IMG/VR virus record: IMGVR_UViG_3300025309_000048 | Coordinates: 1 to 25,947 of that record | Reading direction: 5' to 3' (one strand) | From: a virus | DNA: 25,947 nucleotides | Part shown: piece by piece, positions 1 through 5,350 of the stretch | Layout: every line of letters starts with the position of its first letter | Numbering within the stretch: position 1 is the stretch's first letter | Translations under genes and position numbers: made by a program | The notes under the pieces: model-generated | Told to the model about the DNA's origin: nothing | Databases searched by the model: none | Seen by the model: the letters and a program-made list of their open reading frames with translations, nothing else

Positions 1-217
1 TGATATCGTTCCTTTTGGATGCTATTTTCTCTATTGTCTTTTCTCCTCCCTTATCAAACATATAATAATGAAGCGGTCCCTTGGTGTAGGTTGCTGTGAA
101 GTGAGTTTTGCCAGAACCTGAATTACCAGTCAAGAGGAATTTAAGATTAAAGATTCGTTGCTTTTCAGTTAGCTTTGTCTTGTTGAAATTTGGTACTGTA
201 GCTACTTGTGGATTCAT
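1..217 (-). CDS. P-loop ATPase, N-terminal part (cut by window edge)
   Basis: The first 72 codons of a leftward gene are visible; the rest lies outside the window. Residues 31-38 read GNSGSGKT, a textbook Walker A motif, preceded by a hydrophobic strand (FLLT). This places it among P-loop NTPases. In phages, short N-termini of this kind are common in the AAA_24/Sak4-like RecA-fold ATPases that act in recombination or replication; that assignment is inference because Walker B is not visible. The start ATG at 215-217 has AAAGGAG seven bases upstream. It is the last visible gene of the leftward run and shares its neighbourhood with a Cas4/RecB-like nuclease and an SF1 helicase, which would suit a recombination or replication role. 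Confidence 0.85.
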   Translation of the reverse strand, partial: MNPQVATVPNFNKTKLTEKQRIFNLKFLLTGNSGSGKTHFTATYTKGPLHYYMFDKGGEKTIEKIASKRNDI

Positions 218-241
218 TTAAAACTCCTTTAAATAAAATAA

Positions 242-793
242 TTATGCCTTCTTATAATCCAAAACCAGCTTAACAAGTTCAGGATCAACCTCTATGATTT
301 TAATTAACTGTTTCAAAGTCTCAGTTAGTTTTTCCAGTTGCCAATTGTCAATCTTTGTAAGTTTTTCATCAACAGCAGAGAGTTTTTCCATATGAGTTTT
401 GATACTCTCAGAAGTGGAAAGCATCTTATCTTTGAAACGCTTTTCTGTAGCTGAAAATTTCTTTTCAATCTCTGCATACTTAGTCTCTGCTTCCTCAGAA
501 ATAGTTGAGAGAATTTCATATGCTTTATCAGCATGAGCTTTTGCTAGAACAGCCATGTCGTCCATGTTTTCAATACTAGTTTGAATTTCTCGTTTCTGTG
601 CCTCGGCAATAGTTAGGAGAAGTTTATCTGGATCAAGAACAGCAGCTTCTGTTTTGAGATGATCAATAAGACTTTGAGAAAGTTCACAATCTACCAGTTT
701 GTCATCAGCAAGATTGCTCTTAATCTTAATAGCTTCTTTACCTCTCCAGGATGAACCTGCTTCGATTGTGTAAACTAATTCAAATGTTTTCAT
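242..793 (-). CDS. Coiled-coil protein of unknown function, 183 aa
   Basis: The family is not recognised. The protein is rich in Lys, Glu and Ala. From about residue 75 to 165 it is almost entirely charged helix (for example KAYEILSTISEEAETKYAEI), consistent with a long coiled coil. No signal peptide, membrane segment or cysteine motif is visible. The ATG at 791-793 follows AAAGGAG at ideal spacing. It sits 24 bases upstream of the P-loop ATPase gene with the same style of ribosome binding site, so the two are probably co-translated. It could be an accessory or scaffold protein for the ATPase; this is inference from position only. Confidence 0.85.
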   Translation of the reverse strand: MKTFELVYTIEAGSSWRGKEAIKIKSNLADDKLVDCELSQSLIDHLKTEAAVLDPDKLLLTIAEAQKREIQTSIENMDDMAVLAKAHADKAYEILSTISEEAETKYAEIEKKFSATEKRFKDKMLSTSESIKTHMEKLSAVDEKLTKIDNWQLEKLTETLKQLIKIIEVDPELVKLVLDYKKA

Positions 794-840
794 TTAAAAC
801 TCCTTTAAATGATAGTAATAAAAAAGGGGGTGCATGAGGT

Positions 841-939
841 CTACCAATTATAATTATCAGTAAATACTACCACTAAAATAATAATTGCTGCAATTGCCAT
901 AGTAATGTAAAATCCTTTTGCAGTGCCTGGAAATAACAT
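841..939 (-). CDS. One-helix membrane protein, 32 aa
   Basis: A very short gene with a strong GGAGGTG ribosome binding site five bases before the ATG. After a 13-residue N-terminus, residues 14-27 are almost uninterrupted Met, Ala, Ile, Leu and Val, forming one transmembrane helix, followed by a short polar tail (FTDNYNW). Function is unknown. Its strong ribosome binding site and fit between neighbours suggest it is translated. Confidence 0.65.
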   Translation of the reverse strand: MLFPGTAKGFYITMAIAAIIILVVVFTDNYNW

Positions 940-963
940 AGTTACACCTCCAGCAATTTTAAT

Positions 964-1194
964 TTATTTTGACAAATAGCAAGAACAAGTTTTGTTTATA
1001 TAATCATGAATAACTTCTGTTACAAAATATTTATCATTAACAAAAATAATTTGTTCTTGTATTTTAGGAATCCATTGAAAACAAATTATCTCAGCAATAA
1101 TAGATCCATTATAAAAAAATCTCAAACAATCTTTTCCATATTCTGAAGAATGATCTAATTTAATCATTGTTGAATCATTTGAATAATGGCTCAT
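964..1194 (-). CDS. Unknown small protein, 76 aa
   Basis: The family is not recognised. I placed the start at the ATG at 1192-1194 (MSHYS) because GAGGTG lies four bases upstream, inside the end of the preceding gene; an in-frame ATG four codons earlier has no ribosome binding site. The protein mixes strands and short helices, with a repeated theme of Tyr, Asn, Ile and Lys and three cysteines, the last two near the C-terminus (KTCSCYLSK). No membrane segment is visible. It is translationally coupled to the gene at 1196-1426. Confidence 0.75.
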   Translation of the reverse strand: MSHYSNDSTMIKLDHSSEYGKDCLRFFYNGSIIAEIICFQWIPKIQEQIIFVNDKYFVTEVIHDYINKTCSCYLSK

Positions 1195-1195
1195 A

Positions 1196-1426
1196 TTACA
1201 CCTCACTATCAGATTGATAAGTTATCATTCCTAATAATTCTTTTTCATCCTTAGTAAGTTTAGCATTTATACTTGCTAATTGTGTTTGAACTTCGTATGA
1301 TGTTCCCCAAGTTTTACATTCTGCAACAAATGATTTAAAAAAATCACTTTGCACATCATCACCTTCATTAGCTAATACAGCTGCTATATATTTCCAATTA
1401 ATTTCTGTAATTATACCATGTTTCAT
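1196..1426 (-). CDS. Unknown small acidic protein, 76 aa
   Basis: The family is not recognised. The ATG at 1424-1426 follows GAGGTG with four-base spacing. Helix-forming segments run from residue 11 to 19 (WKYIAAVLA), 26 to 36, and 55 to 67 (KLTKDEKELLGMI). Its stop codon lies one base beyond the start codon of the next gene, so the two are probably coupled. It starts two bases downstream of the nuclease gene, placing it in the same operon. Confidence 0.75.
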   Translation of the reverse strand: MKHGIITEINWKYIAAVLANEGDDVQSDFFKSFVAECKTWGTSYEVQTQLASINAKLTKDEKELLGMITYQSDSEV

Positions 1427-1428
1427 AA

Positions 1429-2400
1429 TTACACCTCACCCAACCTTTGCTTAGTGTTTGCCTCGTGTAATTCCGGATCCCATTCAGAGAAATGAAATCC
1501 CTGAGGAGCTTTATCAAGCCACATTAATGGATTATTCCGAATTTTGCATATATCATAATATGGGCAGGTAGAAGAAAATGAAGTACATGAATATCCAGGG
1601 TTGCGATGAAAAGATTGTAATGTATCAGTTCGATCATGACAAGTAACCTTGTCGTTTTCAAGCAAAACTAGGTTCTTTTGAATCTCTGTTGCATAATGAC
1701 ATAGATCAGATAAAAAATGCTCAATAGATGCAGATCGTTTGTTAATCGTAATCGGGATGAAGTCAATCTTGGATTTCTGACACAAAGCTATGCGATAAGT
1801 AATGGTTGGAATTTTATCATAATATATCCGTCCAGCGGTTAAGTAACCGTCAGATTGATATGACATTTCGTAAGATTGTGAGGTCGTAGCATAGAGAGCT
1901 TTCGTAGTTTTGTGATCCAACACATCTACGCTATCACGACCATTTGAAAATACTAAATCTAGTCTGCCAACATAATTGGGAAGATGCGAACCATTGATAG
2001 AAAGATCAATTGAGAATGGTGCTTCAACAGCGAGGATTGAACGCTCGTGAACGTCAGCCTTAAGAAAGCGGTCCCAATAACCCTTATACATATTAGCTGC
2101 ATGTCCTGGGCTCTTGGGGAAGATTGCATCTTCATTTTTCCAGAAAGGCTCGCCGTCGAGCTTCCAGAGTTTGTTAAACGCCTTGATGGAGATTTCAGTT
2201 ACTTCGATAACATTAAGAGATGGGTTTTTAAGTAATTCGTTGTAAGCAGCCTCAAGGCCATAATGCCAACAGGAGCCAAAGACTAAATGGATGGACTGTC
2301 CAGCTGGTTTGAGATGCATTACATACTGGAAGAGAAACTTGCGTGGACATAACTGATAAGTGAATAATGCACTATAGTCTATTTTTTCGTAAAAATTCAT
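1429..2400 (-). CDS. PD-(D/E)XK nuclease, Cas4/RecB-like with four-cysteine cluster site
   Basis: Probable DNA exonuclease of the PDDEXK_1 (RecB C-terminal/Cas4) superfamily, 323 aa. Visible motifs in order are C18 in CPRKF, H47 in the CWHYGLE helix, D148 in GRLDLVF, and the catalytic D162-x-K164 in VLDHKTTK. A C-terminal triplet C272, C279, C285 follows. One N-terminal plus three C-terminal cysteines is the hallmark of the 4Fe-4S cluster in Cas4, AddB and related nucleases. Such proteins process DNA ends in recombination. With the P-loop ATPase to the left and the SF1 helicase further upstream it may form a phage recombination or replication set; that partnership is inference. No Cas1 or CRISPR array is present, so a CRISPR role is not supported. 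A ribosome binding site precedes the ATG (GAGAGGATTTCTCAA). Confidence 0.88.
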   Translation of the reverse strand: MNFYEKIDYSALFTYQLCPRKFLFQYVMHLKPAGQSIHLVFGSCWHYGLEAAYNELLKNPSLNVIEVTEISIKAFNKLWKLDGEPFWKNEDAIFPKSPGHAANMYKGYWDRFLKADVHERSILAVEAPFSIDLSINGSHLPNYVGRLDLVFSNGRDSVDVLDHKTTKALYATTSQSYEMSYQSDGYLTAGRIYYDKIPTITYRIALCQKSKIDFIPITINKRSASIEHFLSDLCHYATEIQKNLVLLENDKVTCHDRTDTLQSFHRNPGYSCTSFSSTCPYYDICKIRNNPLMWLDKAPQGFHFSEWDPELHEANTKQRLGEV

Positions 2401-2421
2401 TTGAGAAATCCTCTCGTTGAA

Positions 2422-2526
2422 TCTTACTAAGAAGCCGATTCCAACATCGTCATGCTGGCGATACCTGTCAATTCAGGTCGAATGGTGCGCATGGACTTGC
2501 TATCCAATGCGTTTCCGGCAGTAAGA
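2422..2526. other. Structured non-coding segment with closing 7-bp stem
   Basis: No convincing gene lies here. TCTTACT (2422-2428) pairs with AGTAAGA (2520-2526) and encloses further hairpins: ACCTG/CAGGT at 2463-2478 with a 6-base loop, and CGCATGGA/TCC-ATGCG at 2488-2511 with a 7-base loop and one bulged A. It abuts the tRNA-like element at 2534-2681. The strand is unknown, but leftward transcription from 3253-3281 would pass through it. Function unknown. Confidence 0.4.
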
Positions 2527-2533
2527 GTTAAAA

Positions 2534-2681
2534 AGTAGTGGGCAGGATTTGAACCTGCAATTGAATAGCCTTTACCCTCGATTACACTATTCGCTCTGTG
2601 TCCGGCCATAGAAACATGGGCTAGGTTTACTTATGGACACAATCGGCTGCGTCTACCATTTTTTATTTCGCCACCACTACT
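2534..2681 (-). ncRNA. Expanded tRNA-like RNA, about 148 nt
   Basis: On the minus strand AGTAGTGG (2681-2674) pairs perfectly with CCACTACT (2541-2534), forming an 8-bp acceptor-like stem followed by TTTTT. Directly inside the 3' side is a perfect T-arm: GCAGG, loop TTCAAAT, CCTGC. Directly inside the 5' side is a D-arm-like GCG...TGGTAGACGC, the signature of leucine tRNAs. Between them are two further stems, TGTGTCC/GGACACA with a large 31-base loop and GAATAG/CTATTC with an 18-base loop. The five-helix order matches a class II tRNA, but it is about 60 bases too long and no normal 7-base anticodon loop is seen. No CCA is encoded. It could be a degenerate tRNA, a tRNA with an insertion, or a tRNA mimic. 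Confidence 0.45.
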
Positions 2682-2701
2682 AATATAAGCAAATAAGAAA
2701 T

Positions 2702-2769
2702 GTCGGGCTTCCACCGACCCCCACTTCGCTTTAACGTATGCGTGTCCTATACGACTTGTCTTTCCAAGT
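2702..2769. other. Three consecutive small hairpins downstream of the 120-aa gene
   Basis: Perfect 5-bp stems occur at 2702-2718 (GTCGG/CCGAC, 7-base loop), 2735-2753 (CGTAT/ATACG, 9-base loop) and 2754-2769 (ACTTG/CAAGT, 6-base loop). On the leftward transcript they follow the stop of the 120-aa gene, and the last is followed by ATTTCTTATTT. They may act as a weak terminator or RNA-stabilising 3' end; no strong T-run terminator is present. Confidence 0.35.
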
Positions 2770-2781
2770 TGTCAGGCAAGC

Positions 2782-3144
2782 TTACCGATTGTTGAACTGC
2801 GCCAGAACTGCATCACGAACTTCCGGAGGCAGATTACCAAGAGCTTCCAGAGCTTTCTCCTCGGGAGTCTTAGTAATGCGAAGAGTCGGCTTCCAGTCGC
2901 TGAAGTCTTCAGCTGTGATGGCTTCGTCAGTATTGCTGAACTCGTTATTGTCATCTTTTTCTTCCAGTTTGCGCCGAATAACTGCGCGGAAAGAAACCTT
3001 CAGCTGGTTCTTGATCATGTTCACGGTAAGATCCTCACCGAGCGCCTGTACCATTTCTTCGATAGTTCCGAGGTTCAATACTGCCGGCTCAGTTACGGTG
3101 ATTTCACGAGATGCCTGGTTGCTAACTACTTTGATCATGCTCAT
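2782..3144 (-). CDS. Unknown 120-aa protein, first gene behind a consensus promoter
   Basis: The family is not recognised. The ATG at 3142-3144 follows GGAGAATC. The N-terminal half has beta-rich segments (ITVTEPAVLNLG), the middle is basic helix (KNQLKVSFRAVIRRKLEEKDD), and the C-terminus is a helix ending EKALEALGNLPPEVRDAVL. That C-terminal pattern (E-KA-EA---L-PE----) recurs in the 137-aa protein at 13760-14173, so the two may be distant paralogs. Both are more GC-rich than their neighbours and both sit directly behind a consensus sigma-70 promoter with a structured leader, suggesting abundant early expression. It is the first gene after the 3253-3281 promoter. A small DNA- or polymerase-binding role is possible but only a guess. 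Confidence 0.85.
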   Translation of the reverse strand: MSMIKVVSNQASREITVTEPAVLNLGTIEEMVQALGEDLTVNMIKNQLKVSFRAVIRRKLEEKDDNNEFSNTDEAITAEDFSDWKPTLRITKTPEEKALEALGNLPPEVRDAVLAQFNNR

Positions 3145-3226
3145 TTTTGATTCTCCTAATTAGTGGGTTTGTAGAATGGGCGACATGCCCGACTTGAAAA
3201 CGGCTTTTTACGTCCCTTGGTGCTTT

Positions 3227-3242
3227 CCGGTAAAATCCGGTA
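3227..3242. promoter_or_regulatory. 10-bp-spaced direct repeat CCGGTA at transcription start
   Basis: CCGGTA occurs at 3227-3232 and again at 3237-3242, exactly 10 bp apart, just downstream of the -10 box at 3253-3258 and so over the expected transcription start. This spacing suits a regulator binding two successive helical turns on one DNA face. A separate hairpin, GGGC/GCCC at 3178-3190, lies in the 5' leader of the following gene. Confidence 0.4.
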
Positions 3243-3252
3243 TTATTCGACC

Positions 3253-3281
3253 ACAATAACAGAAAAAATCGCCCTTGTCAA
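3253..3281 (-). promoter_or_regulatory. Sigma-70 promoter (TTGACA, 17 bp, TATTGT)
   Basis: On the minus strand a perfect -35 box TTGACA (3281-3276) is separated by exactly 17 bp from TATTGT (3258-3253). Expected transcription start is near 3246. It drives the 120-aa gene at 2782-3144 and would read on through the tRNA-like RNA to the nuclease and ATPase genes. Confidence 0.8.
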
Positions 3282-3360
3282 GCACTCTTTTCACTTTTTT
3301 AGCCTTTTTACTATTTCATAAAATCCTTAAATACTTACTCAATTTATAGGTAAATCCAAG

Positions 3361-3519
3361 TTATTTATCCAAACTTGTAATAACATTTCTATTAGAATAA
3401 GGTTGAAAAGCTGCTTGATCAATCGGAGGTGTGGGGTACAATTGATCAATAAGAAGGACAAATAATCCTACGATTATAAAAGATGCTAGAAAGATTAAAG
3501 TATTTTTTACAGTATTCAT
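3361..3519 (-). CDS. Membrane-anchored small protein, 52 aa
   Basis: This short gene has a GGAGG ribosome binding site six bases from the ATG. Residues 8-24 form a single hydrophobic helix (LIFLASFIIVGLFVLLI), followed by a polar, proline-containing domain of about 28 residues (DQLYPTPPIDQAAF). This N-in or signal-anchor layout is common among small phage envelope proteins. Function is not recognised. It is the last of a cluster of small membrane genes at 3361-3927. Confidence 0.65.
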   Translation of the reverse strand: MNTVKNTLIFLASFIIVGLFVLLIDQLYPTPPIDQAAFQPYSNRNVITSLDK

Positions 3520-3553
3520 TTTACCCTCCAAATATGTAGTCTAGCTATTCGCA

Positions 3554-3664
3554 TTATTTTTCTATCCTGATCATAAGAGCTTTTACTTTTTCGCGTAAAA
3601 AAAGAATTAAGGTTACACAGGCGAGTAAGAAGAGTATGAAGTATTCGAGTAATCTTTCGCACAT
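3554..3664 (-). CDS. One-helix membrane protein, 36 aa
   Basis: The start codon overlaps the previous stop by one base (TAATG), with GGAG five bases upstream. Residues 5-22 are a hydrophobic helix (LLEYFILFLLACVTLILF), followed by a basic tail (REKVKALMIRIEK) likely to be cytoplasmic. Its coupling to the membrane protein at 3664-3927 suggests that the two act together at the host envelope. A role in lysis control or superinfection is possible but not shown. Confidence 0.6.
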   Translation of the reverse strand: MCERLLEYFILFLLACVTLILFLREKVKALMIRIEK

Positions 3665-3927
3665 TATTTCTCCGTACTAATAGTTTGTTTAACCTCATCA
3701 AGTGCTTTCGTTTCATTAGTAACATCAATCAGCATGTAAGTTTTGCCTCCTTGCGTTACTTTACAAATGCCTAGTGCGTCAACAGTTACGACTGGCACTA
3801 AGTTTGCCCTTTCTTTCAGTTCAGCTATTCTTTTATTCTTTTCTAAGTCAGCTTTAAAAGCAAAAAATATTATAATAGCACTAAAAAGTATACCAATACT
3901 TATTATTATTTTATTATTAATGATCAT
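3664..3927 (-). CDS. Membrane-anchored protein, 87 aa
   Basis: I chose the ATG at 3925-3927 because AAGGA lies upstream; an in-frame ATG 15 codons earlier lacks a ribosome binding site. Residues 7-22 form an N-terminal hydrophobic helix (ISIGILFSAIIIFFAF). A charged linker (KADLEKNKRIAELKERA) and a small beta-rich domain (VVTVDALGICKVTQGGKTYML) follow. The arrangement suggests an inner-membrane anchor with an exposed domain. The family is not recognised. Confidence 0.7.
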   Translation of the reverse strand: MIINNKIIISIGILFSAIIIFFAFKADLEKNKRIAELKERANLVPVVTVDALGICKVTQGGKTYMLIDVTNETKALDEVKQTISTEK

Positions 3928-4014
3928 ATTTGTATCCTTATTGTCCAAATAGACAAGACTCAGAAGAAGCAAATCCTCCTATCTTTTCAAGAGTTCTATC
4001 TACAATACCATTTA

Positions 4015-4170
4015 TTATACCCTTTCTAGCTTCTGTAAACACCAAAGATATTGTGAAGAAGTATCGGCATTTACTAATGTTATTCCTATATCTTTTACAC
4101 AAGAAACAACCATAGCATCATATGAATTACCACTTGGACTAATGTATTTAATTCTCTTTCCTTCAAACAT
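4015..4170 (-). CDS. Unknown small protein, 51 aa (possibly frameshifted)
   Basis: The ATG at 4168-4170 is preceded by AAAGGGGC at about 7-9 bases. The predicted protein (MFEGKRIKYISPSGNSYDA...) has beta character. After its stop, one other frame remains open for about 25 more codons down to 3946 (…GIINGIVDRTLEKIGGF…) and looks coding-like. The gene may therefore be a frameshifted longer protein, or a second unlisted small gene may follow. The family is not recognised. Confidence 0.5.
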   Translation of the reverse strand: MFEGKRIKYISPSGNSYDAMVVSCVKDIGITLVNADTSSQYLWCLQKLERV

Positions 4171-4193
4171 TTAAGTGCCCCTTTTAATTTAAA

Positions 4194-4364
4194 TTATTTA
4201 TTAATAATTAATATTCTTTTCCCAACATCTGTAATAAAATAAATCAATTCGTTTGGCCTTTTATTAATGGCATGTTTATGATTCCAGGCATAAAAAGTTT
4301 CGTTGCGACCAGTCTGGTAAAGATTCATTCCGAAGAGTTCTGGCAAGAATTTGCGTTTGCTCAC
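4194..4364 (-). CDS. Unknown basic protein with GTG start, 56 aa
   Basis: A GTG start at 4362-4364 is used because CGGAG lies six bases upstream and no ATG fits. The protein is basic and compact (MSKRKFLPELFGMNLYQTG… to ITDVGKRILIINK), with a strand-rich C-terminus. The family is not recognised. It lies between the 176-aa and 51-aa genes with no room for anything else. Confidence 0.6.
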   Translation of the reverse strand: MSKRKFLPELFGMNLYQTGRNETFYAWNHKHAINKRPNELIYFITDVGKRILIINK

Positions 4365-4387
4365 AATTGGCTCCGTTATAAAAATTT

Positions 4388-4918
4388 TTACTTTTGATTA
4401 ACAATATCTTTCATAACTTTCGATAAAGCATCATGAGTTGAACTCATTTTAATTTCTTCAAGAATATCATTACAAAGTTTTGTATATTCTTTTAAGGCAC
4501 TACTTCTAGTTTCAGAAGTTAGTGTTTTTATAGTAGATTCTATTGCCTTTTCAATATTCCATTCTAGCCAAGTTTGACCTGAAGATGTACATCCTGAAAG
4601 TTTTTTACCAGAATTATCTACAGGAGATAATAATTTTTCATCCATTTGCTTTTTAATATAATCTTCAGGACTTCCAACAAATATTTTCTTTCCCCACTTA
4701 TCAGTGATTACAACATCCTCATTTAAAAGATTTCGCATTTTATTTTCAATAGTAACTTCAACTGCTGATTGAAGCATTATATTAATTTTATCAGAAATAA
4801 ATGCTTCTGCGCGTTTTTCAAAATCAGATGTTAATTTATAAATAATAGCATTTTCAATAGCTGTTTCAAATCCGTTTTCTTGTACATCATAAAAATCTAA
4901 TTCTACTGTTACTTTCAT
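4388..4918 (-). CDS. Unknown 176-aa protein
   Basis: The family is not recognised. AAAGGAG lies six bases before the ATG at 4916-4918. The sequence alternates a short beta N-terminus (MKVTVELDFYDV) with long amphipathic helices rich in Lys, Glu and Ile. A central loop contains KLSGCTSSGQTWLEW. The Trp-containing loop and flanking helices look like a folded enzyme or adaptor rather than a structural repeat. No metal or nucleotide motif is visible. Confidence 0.8.
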   Translation of the reverse strand: MKVTVELDFYDVQENGFETAIENAIIYKLTSDFEKRAEAFISDKINIMLQSAVEVTIENKMRNLLNEDVVITDKWGKKIFVGSPEDYIKKQMDEKLLSPVDNSGKKLSGCTSSGQTWLEWNIEKAIESTIKTLTSETRSSALKEYTKLCNDILEEIKMSSTHDALSKVMKDIVNQK

Positions 4919-4951
4919 TATAATCTCCTTTTTAGTTATTTATGCTTTAAT

Positions 4952-5125
4952 TTAACTTTTCTTTACATCAAGATCAAATATTAATTCATAAAAAGAATGA
5001 ATTGCAGTTCCTATTTCTAATGGAGTTTTTCCCTTCATTAAATCCACAATAACAGCTATGCAGATTTCACAAGATAAGCCTTCTCGATATAGGGTGATTA
5101 TTTTCTTTAGTTGTCGTTTGTTCAT
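4952..5125 (-). CDS. Unknown small protein, 57 aa
   Basis: Short gene with GGAG seven bases before the ATG at 5123-5125. The N-terminus is basic helix (MNKRQLKKIITLYREGLSC), followed by EICIAVIVDLMKGKTPLEIG and a helical acidic C-terminus. The compact all-helical pattern resembles small DNA- or protein-binding adaptors, but no family is recognised. It follows the 70-aa gene by 12 bases. Confidence 0.65.
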   Translation of the reverse strand: MNKRQLKKIITLYREGLSCEICIAVIVDLMKGKTPLEIGTAIHSFYELIFDLDVKKS

Positions 5126-5137
5126 AATTTAACTCCT

Positions 5138-5350
5138 TTATCTTGGATCATACATTGTAGTTGTAAATTCATTTTCTAGTTGTTCACGAATGACTCGTAA
5201 TTTTTCAACCCTTTGCATATAACCTTTATGATATGCTTCAATCTTATCTCGATCAGACTCTTGACTGCAATAATAATGATCTGCTGAAATTAAAGCACTG
5301 GATATCTCAAATGATAAGTTATTAATTATCTTCTGTTGTTTTGTATTCAT
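5138..5350 (-). CDS. Unknown helical protein, 70 aa
   Basis: The ATG at 5348-5350 lies inside the last codons of the helicase gene, with AAAGGAG upstream also inside that gene. The 29-base overlap implies translational coupling. The protein is almost entirely helix, with a charged second half (KGYMQRVEKLRVIREQLENE). The family is not recognised. Overlap with the helicase suggests, but does not prove, a helicase-associated role. Confidence 0.75.
   Translation of the reverse strand: MNTKQQKIINNLSFEISSALISADHYYCSQESDRDKIEAYHKGYMQRVEKLRVIREQLENEFTTTMYDPR

Noticed and set aside
1429-2400. CRISPR-associated Cas4
   Set aside because: No cas1, cas2 or repeat-spacer array nearby; the fold is common in phage recombination nucleases.
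2534-2681. tmRNA or group I intron in a tRNA
   Set aside because: Too short; no tag-like reading frame ending in Ala-Ala and no group I core segments visible.
2738-3163. Open frame on the plus strand, 141 codons, opposite the 120-aa gene
   Set aside because: It is antisense to a gene with a promoter, ribosome binding site and sensible composition; its Ser/Arg-rich product looks like a shadow.
3516-3728. Minus-strand open frame of 70 codons, very basic
   Set aside because: It is out of frame with the 36-aa and 87-aa membrane genes, which have proper ribosome binding sites and cover the same bases.
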